Source: Planctomycetota bacterium
GTDB taxonomy: Bacteria > Planctomycetota > Phycisphaerae > Phycisphaerales > Phycisphaeraceae
DNA: 64,000 bases
Assembly (NCBI GenBank): GCA_021413865.1
Contig: JAIOPN010000001.1
Coordinates: forward strand, 1 to 64,000
Reading direction: 5' to 3'
The notes beneath the pieces are model-generated. The model searched no databases, was not told where the DNA came from, and was given only the letters and a program-made list of their open reading frames with translations. Of the stretch, positions 8,819-16,996 are shown in pieces (the first letter of the stretch is position 1; the number at the start of each line of letters is the position of its first letter). The translations under genes were made by a program, and so were the position numbers.

Positions 8819-9250
8819 TCACTCCGCCGTCTTCTTGGCGATGAACGCATCCGCCGTGGCGATGTATTTCTCGAATGTCGGCGCATCCACGCCCAGCTTC
8901 TGCGCCAGCGCCCAGAGCACCTCGCGCTCGCGGTCGTTCAGCACCGCGTCCGACACCGCCACCGAGAGCAGCACCCGCATCGCCTCGCGCGGGTCGTTGT
9001 GCAGGAACCGGAACTGGTCGCGGGCGTAATCCTTGTCGCTCCGCGCCCTGCTGATCATCGCCTGCAGCGACACGTCGCCGACCCCCACCTCCCCCGCCAG
9101 CTTCTTGAGCCAGACCATCTCCTGCTCGGAGATGTCCCCGTCCGCCCCCGCGACGCAGCACGCCGCCCGCAGCACCTCGACCTTCGCCATGGGCGACGCC
9201 GACTCCCTGTGCTCTCCGTCGCCCGCCGTGTTGCCGCCGGGGTTGCTCAT
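8819..9250 (-). CDS. TerB-like domain protein
   Basis: I use the start at 9250 (MSNPGG), which has AGGA about 7 nt upstream, rather than the earlier ATG at 9268. Residues about 25-140 form an all-helical TerB-like domain: acidic metal-binding loop GADGDISEQEMVWLKKLAG, then LLSVAVSDAVLNDREREVLWALAQKLG with a second ND-type loop. TerB-like domains occur in tellurite resistance and phage-response modules, but also as stand-alone proteins. No other ter gene is nearby, so a tellurite role is not supported. Confidence 0.8.
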   Translation of the reverse strand: MSNPGGNTAGDGEHRESASPMAKVEVLRAACCVAGADGDISEQEMVWLKKLAGEVGVGDVSLQAMISRARSDKDYARDQFRFLHNDPREAMRVLLSVAVSDAVLNDREREVLWALAQKLGVDAPTFEKYIATADAFIAKKTAE

Positions 9251-9280
9251 GTCGCGTCCTTCCTTCAAACCAACTCATCC

Positions 9281-9311
9281 AAAGCCCAGGCATGGCCATG
9301 CCTGGGCTTTT
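9281..9311. terminator. Perfect 30-bp palindrome, bidirectional terminator-like
   Basis: The arms AAAGCCCAGGCATGG and CCATGCCTGGGCTTT are exact complements with no loop bases, followed on the plus strand by one more T. It lies about 50 nt after the stop of the minus-strand gene at 9361-9810 and just upstream of the TerB-like gene, so it most likely ends the upstream transcript. Confidence 0.7.
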
Positions 9312-9360
9312 CTCCTTCATCAAACAACAAGCGCATTGTACGCGACGCGAACCACTCGCC

Positions 9361-9810
9361 CTATTTGCTAACACCCATCCATGTATGGGAGCTATCCAAA
9401 CAACCGCAATACTCAACCTCATCAGTCTGAATGCGTGACTCGCAGTGCCAGAAGAAAGTCGTCCCAACTGCACGCTTGCCAGGCACCGACGATGACTCGA
9501 AGACAATCCGAAGAACTACGCTATGTATGTTTGATTCCTGGATGTTACATTCGGACATCCGGCGGCGGAGCCAAGCTCCGAGTTCACCTGCAATCCATAG
9601 ATTGAAAGTCATGCCATTATAAGTCGAAGTGCCGTGCAATAAATCAATTATGATTTCGCCTTGGCCCAGACGCGCAAGAACCGTAGCGTCTTCGGCCATT
9701 CTCCAGCCTACAAACATCTGACAGAGCGTATTGGCGTAGTCTTGGGTAACCTTGCGACGCATGAGTAGCCACCATAATTCGATTTCACATACACCATACA
9801 ACTGTAGCAC
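9361..9810 (-). CDS. Hypothetical protein, lower GC than neighbours
   Basis: This 149-residue frame encodes a mixed alpha/beta protein without signal peptide or recognisable motif (middle segment GEIIIDLLHGTSTYNGMTFNLWIAGEL). The region 9360-9820 is visibly richer in A and T than its surroundings, which may indicate recent transfer. The stop is followed by a strong palindromic terminator. The start is uncertain; several in-frame ATGs (residues 1, 17, 32) are possible. Confidence 0.45.
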   Translation of the reverse strand: MLQLYGVCEIELWWLLMRRKVTQDYANTLCQMFVGWRMAEDATVLARLGQGEIIIDLLHGTSTYNGMTFNLWIAGELGAWLRRRMSECNIQESNIHSVVLRIVFESSSVPGKRAVGTTFFWHCESRIQTDEVEYCGCLDSSHTWMGVSK

Positions 9811-9839
9811 AGCATGCTAGTTGCACGACCTGGCTTCAA

Positions 9840-10256
9840 TTACATCCCCGGTGCGCTCCCGATCGTCTTGTGCGTCATCACGTACACATACCCCAGCGTC
9901 ACCGCGATGCCGCCTAACACCATGCCGACGATCGACTGGAGCCGGTGCATCCGCACGCTCTCCTCTCGACCGTTGTTCCCCCTGTAAATCCAGAGCACGA
10001 GAATCCCCGACGTCAGCGCGAGCGGGTCCACGACCAGGAACAGCACGGCCACCCACGCGTCCGGGTTCGGCAGAACCCAGAGCAGCGACGAGGCGATCGC
10101 CCCCAACAGACCCGACCACGCGCCGGCCAGGGAGAGCGGCGGCGCCCAGCCGTAGAACTTTTCGCTGTGCGGCAGACGCCACATGCCCCAGAGCACGGCG
10201 ACCACGAGCCCGATCGAGACGATCACCTGGGTTGTCAGCCGTGCCGCGTCGCTCAC
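9840..10256 (-). CDS. Four-TM hypothetical membrane protein
   Basis: I place the start at GTG 10254-10256, because queD ends at 10264 and the longer ATG frame (10304) would overlap it by 41 nt; GGGGAG lies about 11 nt upstream. The product (about 138 residues) has four hydrophobic helices: VIVSIGLVVAVLWGMW, an alanine-rich span, VAVLFLVVDPLALTSGILVLWIY and VGMVLGGIAVTLGYVYV. The family is unknown. It is likely translationally linked to queD upstream. Confidence 0.6.
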   Translation of the reverse strand: MSDAARLTTQVIVSIGLVVAVLWGMWRLPHSEKFYGWAPPLSLAGAWSGLLGAIASSLLWVLPNPDAWVAVLFLVVDPLALTSGILVLWIYRGNNGREESVRMHRLQSIVGMVLGGIAVTLGYVYVMTHKTIGSAPGM

Positions 10257-10263
10257 TGGTCGA

Positions 10264-10626
10264 TCACTCCCCGCGGTAATGCGCCTCGGAGGTGCAGGTC
10301 TCACGCACGCGCACGCTCGAGAGGAGCGGCAGGGTCGGCCTGAGGCGGTCGAAAATCCACTTGGCGAGCATCTCGGCGGTGGGATTAGAGAGGCCCTCGA
10401 TCTCGTTGAGCAGGTAGTGGTCGAGCCGGTTCTGGATGGGCGTGATGGCGGCCTTGATGTCGCCGAAATCCATGAGGAACCCCTTGGCGGGATCGACCTC
10501 GCCCTCGACGACGACGTCGATCTTGAACGAGTGCCCGTGCATCCGCCGGCACTTGTGCCCCTCGGGGAACGTGGGCAGCCAGTGGGCGGCCTCGAAGTCG
10601 AACGTCTTGGTCAGGGCGATGCGCAT
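10264..10626 (-). CDS. queD: 6-carboxytetrahydropterin synthase (QueD/PTPS family)
   Basis: This 120-residue protein has the family's zinc histidines: one in FEAAHWL and a pair in RMHGHSF. A catalytic Cys lies in KCRRMHGH, and the C-terminal ET...EAHY carries the substrate-binding glutamate. NPTAEMLAKWIFDRL is the conserved helix. QueD makes 6-carboxytetrahydropterin from dihydroneopterin triphosphate in queuosine (7-deazaguanine) synthesis. No other que gene is visible nearby. The downstream membrane protein follows within 8 nt. Confidence 0.9.
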   Translation of the reverse strand: MRIALTKTFDFEAAHWLPTFPEGHKCRRMHGHSFKIDVVVEGEVDPAKGFLMDFGDIKAAITPIQNRLDHYLLNEIEGLSNPTAEMLAKWIFDRLRPTLPLLSSVRVRETCTSEAHYRGE

Positions 10627-11030
10627 GCGTAGAACCTCATTCTCCCCGGCCTGACGTTGGTGATCGGCCCATCAGAATACGGAACCTGATTTTAGCAGGC
10701 GGCGCGAGCAGCACATTGCGATCATGGATCACAAATCAATCCTCCGCTCACAGTCATTTCTCGATCTGATGATTGTTTAAAGCACTCGATAATCGCGTGG
10801 CTCTCACTTTGAGACCACAAACGGTTTCCCCGATTATCAGGCAACTCCAGTCTCAGTCCCCGTGTAATACGCTGTGCCGGGGGGCGAGCCGCGGAGCAAA
10901 TCCGCGATCGGTCACCAAAGATTCACCTGAAAACTCCGCGGCAATGCTCCTCTTGGTACCGCACAGGGCGTGCGTGTTGATTCCGCCATACCGGACACCC
11001 AACGGTAATATGCCCCGCGGAGACCCACGC
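10627..11030. promoter_or_regulatory. 404-nt divergent intergenic region (queD / sulfatase)
   Basis: No convincing gene lies here. The centre (about 10730-10790) is AT-rich. A small inverted repeat CGCGGA-GCAAA-TCCGCG lies at 10890-10906. A -10-like TAATAT at 11006-11011 stands 19 nt before the sulfatase ATG, with GGAG between them. I looked for a preQ1-type aptamer upstream of queD and could not support one. Confidence 0.4.
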
Positions 11031-12623
11031 ATGAAAGCCATCATGTTGATGTACGACTCGCTCAATCGGCACATGCTGCCGCCCTACGGCTGCGCGTGGA
11101 CCAAGGCGCCGAATTTCGCGCGGCTGGCGAAACGCGCGGCGACGTTCGACCGGAGCTACATCGCCTCGATGCCCTGCATGCCGGCGCGGCGGGACTGGCA
11201 CACGGGCCGGCCAAACTTCCTCCACCGCAGTTGGGGGCCGCTCGAGCCCTACGACGACTCGACGCCGGAACTGCTCAAGAAGGCCGGCGTTTACACCCAC
11301 CTGGCCAGCGACCACTACCACTACTGGGAGGACGGCGGCGCGTCGTACCACGGCCGATACACGACGTGGGAGTTCTTCCGCGGACAGGAGGGCGACCCGT
11401 GGTACGGCCAGACTTCCGAGCCCGAGGAGCCCGAGGCCGTTTGCGGCGCGGACCGCAAAGGCTCGCCGCACTGGCGGCAGGACTGGATCAACCGCTCGGT
11501 GATCCGTGAAGAGTCGCAGTGGCCGCAGTCGCAGACGTTCACGGCGGGGTTGGATTTCATCCGGCGGAACCAGAAGGACGACCGCTGGTTCCTGCACATG
11601 GAGACGTTCGACCCGCACGAGCCGTTCTACGCCCACGAGAAATACCGCCGGCTCTACCCGCACACCTACAATGGCCCGCACTTCGACTGGCCCCCCTACC
11701 GCGCCGTGACGGAGCCGCCGGAGCAGGTGGAACACTGCCGCTACGAATACGCGGCGCTGCTGAGCCAGTGCGACGCGAACCTGGGCCGGCTGCTGGACCT
11801 GATGGACGAGTTGGACCTGTGGCAAGACACGATGCTGGTGGTCTGGACGGACCACGGCTTCATGCTCGGGGAGCACGGCTGCTGGGCGAAGATGTGGCAG
11901 CCGTGGTACGAGGAGCTGTCGCACACACCGTTCTTCGTCTGGGACCCCCGGCCGGCGAAACAGGGCATCCAGATCGCGGGGACGCGCCGCCAAACGCTGG
12001 TGCAGCCGGCGCTCGACATGGGGCCGACGCTGCTGGATTTCTTCGGCATTGAGCCGACGGCGGACATGACCGGTCGGCCGCTGCGCGACGCGATCGCATC
12101 CGACAAACCCGTCCGTGACGCGGCGCTGTTCGGTCAATTCGGATCGGGTGTCAACGTCACCGACGGCCAGTACGTTTACATGCGTCGCCCCGTCGCCGAG
12201 GCGGCGCACAACATAAACCGCTACTGGCTCATGCCCTCGCACATGCGCGGCCCCTTCACCCTCCAGGACCTCCGCGGTGCCGCCATCGCGGGGCCCTTCT
12301 CTTTCACCAAGGGCGCCAACGTCATTCGCACGCCTGTGGTCCACGACAACTGGACCCGTCCCGATCCTCAACCATCGATCCTCTACGACCTCCAATCCGA
12401 CCCGGAACAGAGCGCCACGATCACAGACCCCGCGATCGAACGCGTCATGATCGACCACATGGTCCGGCTCATGGAGTCGTGCGACGCCCCACCGGAGCAG
12501 TATGAACGGCTAGGTCTGCGTGGCCCGTCGTGGCAATCTTCAGCAGAAAACATCTGCCCCACCCCCTCCGACAATGACGGCCCGGGCCCAATCCAGGACT
12601 GCCGCCACCTGAGCCGGCCGTGA
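11031..12623 (+). CDS. Type I (formylglycine) sulfatase
   Basis: I set the start at 11031 (MKAIMLMYDSLNRHML), with GGAG about 9 nt upstream; a longer in-frame reading reaches 10773 but runs through non-coding sequence. The formylglycine motif CMPAR is at residues about 48-52 in SMPCMPARRDWHTGRPNF, a C-x-P-x-R site needing the maturation enzyme FGE. Metal ligands are the early Asp (MYDS) and WTDHGFMLGEHG. METFDPHEPFY is typical of the family. There is no signal peptide in this start, so it may be cytoplasmic, unlike most planctomycete polysaccharide sulfatases. A Gfo/Idh oxidoreductase gene follows in the same direction, 60 nt on. Confidence 0.9.
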   Translation: MKAIMLMYDSLNRHMLPPYGCAWTKAPNFARLAKRAATFDRSYIASMPCMPARRDWHTGRPNFLHRSWGPLEPYDDSTPELLKKAGVYTHLASDHYHYWEDGGASYHGRYTTWEFFRGQEGDPWYGQTSEPEEPEAVCGADRKGSPHWRQDWINRSVIREESQWPQSQTFTAGLDFIRRNQKDDRWFLHMETFDPHEPFYAHEKYRRLYPHTYNGPHFDWPPYRAVTEPPEQVEHCRYEYAALLSQCDANLGRLLDLMDELDLWQDTMLVVWTDHGFMLGEHGCWAKMWQPWYEELSHTPFFVWDPRPAKQGIQIAGTRRQTLVQPALDMGPTLLDFFGIEPTADMTGRPLRDAIASDKPVRDAALFGQFGSGVNVTDGQYVYMRRPVAEAAHNINRYWLMPSHMRGPFTLQDLRGAAIAGPFSFTKGANVIRTPVVHDNWTRPDPQPSILYDLQSDPEQSATITDPAIERVMIDHMVRLMESCDAPPEQYERLGLRGPSWQSSAENICPTPSDNDGPGPIQDCRHLSRP

Positions 12624-12682
12624 CGGCCCCCGTGGTGCGCGATATGTTCGGTTGACCTCTCTCACCCACCCGGGAGCCAGCC

Positions 12683-13936
12683 ATGGGTCTTCGCGTCGGC
12701 ATCTGCGGAACAGGGTCGTTCGCCCAGTGCTTCATCCCGCTCATCAAGGCCCACCCACTGGTGAGCAAGGTCGTGCTCTGCGACTTGGTGCCCGAGAAAC
12801 TCCAGAAAGCCTCCGAGGAATACGGTATCCCCCACACCTGCCCCTCGCTGGACAAGCTGGTGCAGATGGATGTGGACGCCGTCGCGCTCTTCACGCAGAA
12901 CGACCGCCACGCCCCGCAGGCGGTCCAGGCACTCAAAGCGGGCAAGCACGTTTACTCCGCCGTCCCCTCGGCGATCACGATGGCGGAACTCACCGACCTC
13001 GTCCGGACCGTCGAGTCCACCGGCATGATCTATATGATCGGCGAGACGAGCTACTACTACCCCTGCGCCATCTACTGCCGCGACCGCTTCCGCAAGGGGG
13101 ACTTCGGCTACGCGATCTACGGCGAGGGGGAATACTTCCACGACTACTCGCACGGCATGGAGCAGGTCGCACGCTCGCGCTTCGGCGACCAGTGGATGCG
13201 TCACGTCACCATGCCGCCTTTCTTCTATCCGACCCACTCGGTCTCGATGATCACCGGCGTCACCGGCGCTTACGCCGTCAAGGTCTGCGGCATGGGCGTC
13301 AAGCACCAGGTCCAGCCCGGCGAGATCGACTTCACCAAGGTTCCCGACCGTATCTACCCCAACGATTTCTGGAACGAGATCATGCTCTGCCAGATGTCGG
13401 ACGGCTCGACGGCGCGTTTCATCGAGGCCCGCCGCATCGGCTACTGTCACCGGCCCGGCAGCGTCGGCATGAGCTTGTACGGCAGCGAGGGCTCCTTCGA
13501 GCAGCAGATCGCCCCGCCCGATCAGGCTAAGGGCCAATGGACGGCGCACCACTGCGTCTGGTCCGGCAAATCGCCCGGCAGCATCCAGGACGTCACCGAC
13601 CTGCTCGACTGCCGCAGCCCGGACCCCAAGGAGGCTCAGGCTATCGCCGTCGCCGCGAAGACCGGCCTGGGCCCCGAGGCCTTTACCAGCATGTCGAAAG
13701 TCCACCCGGTACAACGTTTGCCGCGCGAGTTCGTCGGACTTCGTAACGGCCACGAGGGCTCGCACCAGTTCCTCGTCCACGACTTCATCACCGCCTGCGT
13801 GGACCGCATCCACCCGCCCAACAACGTCTGGCAGGCCGCGCGATATCTCGCCCCGGGTCTGATCGCCCACGAGTCGGCGATGCGCGGCGGCGTGCTGATG
13901 GACGTGCCGGACTTCGGCGCCGGTTCGGGCGTGTGA
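12683..13936 (+). CDS. Gfo/Idh/MocA family oxidoreductase
   Basis: This 417-residue protein has an N-terminal Rossmann fold (VGICGTGSFAQCFIPLI, then the acidic residue of VVLCD that sets NAD preference). The family EKP motif at about residue 95 is replaced by AGKHVYSAVPSAI, so the usual Lys of EKP is absent and the mode of catalysis is uncertain. The C-terminal alpha/beta domain includes YYYPCAIYCRDRFRKGDFG and a conserved DYSHGMEQ. Such enzymes oxidise sugars or inositols. Its position behind a sulfatase suggests sulfated-glycan catabolism, which is an inference. The stop is followed by a partial family C-like arm (near 13941). Confidence 0.85.
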   Translation: MGLRVGICGTGSFAQCFIPLIKAHPLVSKVVLCDLVPEKLQKASEEYGIPHTCPSLDKLVQMDVDAVALFTQNDRHAPQAVQALKAGKHVYSAVPSAITMAELTDLVRTVESTGMIYMIGETSYYYPCAIYCRDRFRKGDFGYAIYGEGEYFHDYSHGMEQVARSRFGDQWMRHVTMPPFFYPTHSVSMITGVTGAYAVKVCGMGVKHQVQPGEIDFTKVPDRIYPNDFWNEIMLCQMSDGSTARFIEARRIGYCHRPGSVGMSLYGSEGSFEQQIAPPDQAKGQWTAHHCVWSGKSPGSIQDVTDLLDCRSPDPKEAQAIAVAAKTGLGPEAFTSMSKVHPVQRLPREFVGLRNGHEGSHQFLVHDFITACVDRIHPPNNVWQAARYLAPGLIAHESAMRGGVLMDVPDFGAGSGV

Positions 13937-14087
13937 TCCTCTGGACGAGCCGCCTTATCCGGCTCCGCGTTTTCGCCGATATCCCTTCTAATCGAGGCCT
14001 TCTGAGGTCTTTGTGCCCGCGCTTGGGGTGCGCCACCGCACCCGGCGGTAGGCGCGGTGTGTAACAACAGGGGCGGAGGTTCCAGGG

Positions 14088-14747
14088 ATGACGGCATTGA
14101 CACAACAGCAGGCGACACGGGTCGCCACAACAATGAATCTCTGCCGAACAACCGCGATCGGTCTGGCGATTCTCGACGCCTCGCTCGCCGTTGCGGGGTT
14201 GGCAGGCTGGATGTTGGGTGTCCCATCTTTTCAGAGCGCACTGCCAACCCTCCTGGCCGTATCGGCGGTGCTGGGCGCCGCATCGACGGCGCTGTGGGTG
14301 TGGAATGCACCGAGGCAGACACGGACCATCGAGGCTCCCAAGCCCGCGGTGGCTCCGCCCAACCCCCCCGCGCCCGCCGCTGACGGGGATCTTTCTCGGC
14401 ATCCGCAGCAGAGCCTCTACGCCGACGACCCCCAAATGGGAGAATTACTACAACAGTTCTCCGGATTTCTAGCCGATTACATCCATCAGATCGAAAACTC
14501 CGCGAGTCAGAACGACCTGACAGGTCTTGCATCCGTCGTACACAAGGTCAGGGGATCGGGCGGGGGTTACGGGTATCCGGCCATCAGTGAGGCCGCGGGC
14601 CGCTTGGACGAATCCTTACGGGTGAATCAGCCCGACGAGATCGGTGTGCAGGTTCAGGAGTTGATCGGTCTTTGCCAAGGCGCCATCGCCGGTATCAACG
14701 CGGGAGGCGAGCCGTGTCCGAGACACGTCAGCAAAAAATCCTGTTGA
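14088..14747 (+). CDS. Membrane histidine phosphotransfer (Hpt) protein
   Basis: The protein has 219 residues. Two transmembrane segments (about residues 22-44 and 51-72) are followed by a Pro/Ala linker and a C-terminal Hpt four-helix domain. The phosphorylatable His is in VVHKVRGSGGGYGYP near residue 151, matching the HK(L/V)(K/R)G consensus. A GGAGG lies 8 nt before the start. The 3' end overlaps the next gene's GTG start by 34 nt, so the two are translated together. It probably passes phosphoryl groups to the REC domain of the neighbouring GGDEF-EAL protein. A membrane-bound Hpt without kinase is unusual. Confidence 0.82.
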   Translation: MTALTQQQATRVATTMNLCRTTAIGLAILDASLAVAGLAGWMLGVPSFQSALPTLLAVSAVLGAASTALWVWNAPRQTRTIEAPKPAVAPPNPPAPAADGDLSRHPQQSLYADDPQMGELLQQFSGFLADYIHQIENSASQNDLTGLASVVHKVRGSGGGYGYPAISEAAGRLDESLRVNQPDEIGVQVQELIGLCQGAIAGINAGGEPCPRHVSKKSC

Positions 14748-16465
14748 TCGACGACCAGCCCGACGTCCACCTGCTGGTCAAGGGCAGGCTCAGCGACATG
14801 GGCGCCGAGATCGTCAGCGCTTATTCCGCGCAGGAAGGCCTCCGGCTCGTCCGCGAGCAGTCGTTCGACCTCATCCTCCTCGACTACATGCTCCCCGACT
14901 GCGACGGCCTGACCGTCTGCCGCACGCTGAAGAAAGACCCGCTGTCGTCCCGCGTCCCGGTGATCTTCCTGACCGTCATCGCGGACGACCAGACCAAGGT
15001 CGCCGCCTTCGACGCCGGCGCGGCGGATTACGTCACCAAGCCCTTCGCCTACCCCGAGCTCCGGGCCCGCGTGCGGTCCGCGCTGCGTAACCAGCAGCTC
15101 ATCGCCGAGCTCGACCACCGCGCCACCACCGACATCCTCACCGGGCTGGCCAACCGCGCCCTGTTCCTCGACCGCCTCGAACAGGCCATCCAGCGCGCCA
15201 GGCGCGTCAAGGGCTACCACTACGCCGTCCTCTTCATCGACTTCGACCGCTTCAAGCTCATCAACGACAGCATGGGCCACCCCGCCGGCGACGAGCTGCT
15301 CGTCCAGATCGGCCAGCGCCTCCGCGCCACCGTCCGCGGCATCGACTCGGTCTGCTTCATGGACGCCTCGCCCGTGCCCGCACGCCTCGCCGGCGACGAG
15401 TTCGTCCTGCTGCTGGACGGCCTCTGCACCGTCTCCGACGCCAACCTCATCGCCGAGCGTCTCCTCGTCCGGCTCGCCGAGCCCTTCCGCGTCCAAGGCA
15501 GCGACCTCTTCTGCACGGCCAGCATCGGCGTGGCGACATCCACCCAGGGGGCCGATTCCGCGCTGCACGTCCTCCGCGACGCCGACACCGCCATGTACGA
15601 GGCCAAGCTCGCCGGACGCAGCCGCGCCGTCACCTTCGACGAATCCATGCTCCTCCGCGCCCAGCACCGCCTCCGCCTCGAAACCGACCTGCGCCAGGCG
15701 CTGGCCAACAACCAGCTCCAGGTCCACTACCAGCCGATCGTCTCGCTCACCGACGCCGGGCTCCACGGCTTCGAGGCCCTGCTCCGCTGGACCCACCCCC
15801 AGCACGGGTCGATCAGCCCCGCCGAGTTCATCCCCATCGCGGAGGAAACCGGCATGATCATCCCCATCGGCGAGTGGGTGCTCCGCGAGGCCTGCCGCCA
15901 GTTCGTCCAGTGGCAGCGTGACTTCCCGCTGCGCTGCCCCGTCTCCGTCGCCGTCAACCTCTCACGCAACCAGCTCATGCTCCCCGACCTGGCGGAGCGC
16001 GTGCAGACGATCATCCGGGAGACCAACATCAACCCGGGGGCCCTGCACCTGGAGGTCACCGAGTCCGCCGTGATGAAGGACATCGCCTTCGCCCGCAACG
16101 CCCTCGCCCAGCTCCAGAAGCTCGGCGTCACGCTCTGCATGGACGACTTCGGCACCGGGTACTCCTCGCTCTCCTGCCTCCACGAGTTCCCCTTCAAGGT
16201 GCTCAAGATCGACCGCTCGTTCGTCGCCAACCTCACCCGCGGGCGTGATTTCTGCGCCCTGGTGCAGACCATCGTCACCCTCGCGGGCAACCTGGGCATG
16301 ACCGTCGTCGCCGAGGGCGTCGAAACCAACGACCAGGTCGCAACGCTCCAGGCGATGGACTGCCAGTACGGCCAGGGCTACCTCTTCGGCCGCCCCGCCG
16401 CCCCGGCCGACCTGGCATTCACCAAGAACGAAACCCCTCGCCCCGGCCTGAACAACGCGGCGTGA
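14714..16465 (+). CDS. REC-GGDEF-EAL response regulator (c-di-GMP enzyme)
   Basis: The start is GTG at 14714, preceded by GGAGG at 7 nt; this gives 583 residues. A receiver domain (about 8-125) has the acidic DD pair (LLIDDQPD), phosphoacceptor Asp in LILLDYMLPD and Lys in VTKPF. The GGDEF domain has the altered signature AGDEF near residue 227. The EAL domain keeps the catalytic set: EALLRW, VNLS, EVTES, DDFGTGYSSL, LKIDRSF and AEGVET. It is therefore likely an active c-di-GMP phosphodiesterase with a diminished or regulatory cyclase domain. The upstream overlapping gene encodes an Hpt protein, which may phosphorylate it. Confidence 0.93.
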   Translation: MSETRQQKILLIDDQPDVHLLVKGRLSDMGAEIVSAYSAQEGLRLVREQSFDLILLDYMLPDCDGLTVCRTLKKDPLSSRVPVIFLTVIADDQTKVAAFDAGAADYVTKPFAYPELRARVRSALRNQQLIAELDHRATTDILTGLANRALFLDRLEQAIQRARRVKGYHYAVLFIDFDRFKLINDSMGHPAGDELLVQIGQRLRATVRGIDSVCFMDASPVPARLAGDEFVLLLDGLCTVSDANLIAERLLVRLAEPFRVQGSDLFCTASIGVATSTQGADSALHVLRDADTAMYEAKLAGRSRAVTFDESMLLRAQHRLRLETDLRQALANNQLQVHYQPIVSLTDAGLHGFEALLRWTHPQHGSISPAEFIPIAEETGMIIPIGEWVLREACRQFVQWQRDFPLRCPVSVAVNLSRNQLMLPDLAERVQTIIRETNINPGALHLEVTESAVMKDIAFARNALAQLQKLGVTLCMDDFGTGYSSLSCLHEFPFKVLKIDRSFVANLTRGRDFCALVQTIVTLAGNLGMTVVAEGVETNDQVATLQAMDCQYGQGYLFGRPAAPADLAFTKNETPRPGLNNAA

Positions 16466-16486
16466 AATAGAGGATTCTTTCAAATC

Positions 16487-16584
16487 CGGTGGGGCAGGCG
16501 TCCCGCCTGCCTCTCGCTTCTCTGCATTCTGAATGCAGGCCCGGTCTCGGAAGCCCGGCGGCAGGCGGAACGCCTGCCCCACCG
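16487..16584. repeat. Family B inverted repeat (B2)
   Basis: This 98-nt copy begins CGGTGGGGCAGGCGTCCCGC and ends with the near complement. The similarity to B1 and B3 covers the arms and part of the centre. Outer TTTCAAATC and GATTCAAAG extend the inverted symmetry. It lies 21 nt after the stop of the REC-GGDEF-EAL gene. Confidence 0.85.
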
Positions 16585-16692
16585 GATTCAAAGACCCTGT
16601 TACCCCTGATCGCCCCTCCATACTCCGCTGAGGCTACCCCACCGCATTTTTGTGGTATGGTCCACCCTCAATCCTTTCCACGGAGGTGTCCC

Positions 16693-16938
16693 ATGCAACA
16701 CGAACACGACCAACACGCCGACCAGCCCTGCTTTCGAGCCCACGAGTAAACGACGCAAAGGCTACCCGTCCGAGACGCACGTCAAGCGCGGCGACCGCGT
16801 GGTGCACGGCAATAAGGAACTGATCGAGAAGCTCGGCCGAAACGACCCCTGCCCCTGCGGGTCGGGGAAGTGCTTTTAAGAAATGCTGCATGCGCTCGGG
16901 CTGCTTTCGACGGCGCGAACCGGCAGCACTACTTTTAG
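16693..16938 (+). CDS. SEC-C zinc-binding small protein, three +1 frame changes
   Basis: An ATG at 16693 with GGAGG 6 nt upstream opens a short frame that stops at 16747. A continuous family-like protein of about 80 residues emerges only if the frame moves +1 at three places: near 16729-16735, 16871-16877 and 16902-16908. The reconstructed product contains [20 protein letters not shown], a helix ([14 protein letters not shown]), the SEC-C metal motif [13 protein letters not shown] and the ending [17 protein letters not shown] motifs bind zinc; the motif is also found at the SecA C-terminus. Each shift lies at TGC TTT followed by CGA, TAA or CGA. Stops in all three frames follow at 16936-16946. 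It is either a pseudogene, an assembly artefact or a recoded gene. Confidence 0.6.
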
Positions 16939-16964
16939 GTAGGTAGTAATAGATCAAGAGACCG

Positions 16965-16996
16965 GCGTCCGCCGTGGAAACACGGCGGACGCTTTT
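16965..16996 (+). terminator. Intrinsic terminator after the SEC-C gene
   Basis: A perfect 12-bp stem (GCGTCCGCCGTG / CACGGCGGACGC) with a GAAA tetraloop is followed by TTTT. The next gene's candidate ATG comes immediately after the T-run. This is one of the cleanest terminators in the window. Confidence 0.88.

Noticed and set aside
8819-9250. Tellurite-resistance or Ter stress operon
   Set aside because: Only a TerB-like domain is present. No terA, terC, terD or vWA partner gene lies nearby.
10627-10720. preQ1 riboswitch upstream of queD
   Set aside because: No stem plus A-rich tail of the preQ1-I type and no preQ1-II fold could be assembled from the sequence next to the start.
10773-11030. 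N-terminal extension of the sulfatase
   Set aside because: The 86 extra residues have no family similarity, a Shine-Dalgarno precedes 11031, and the family motifs begin there.
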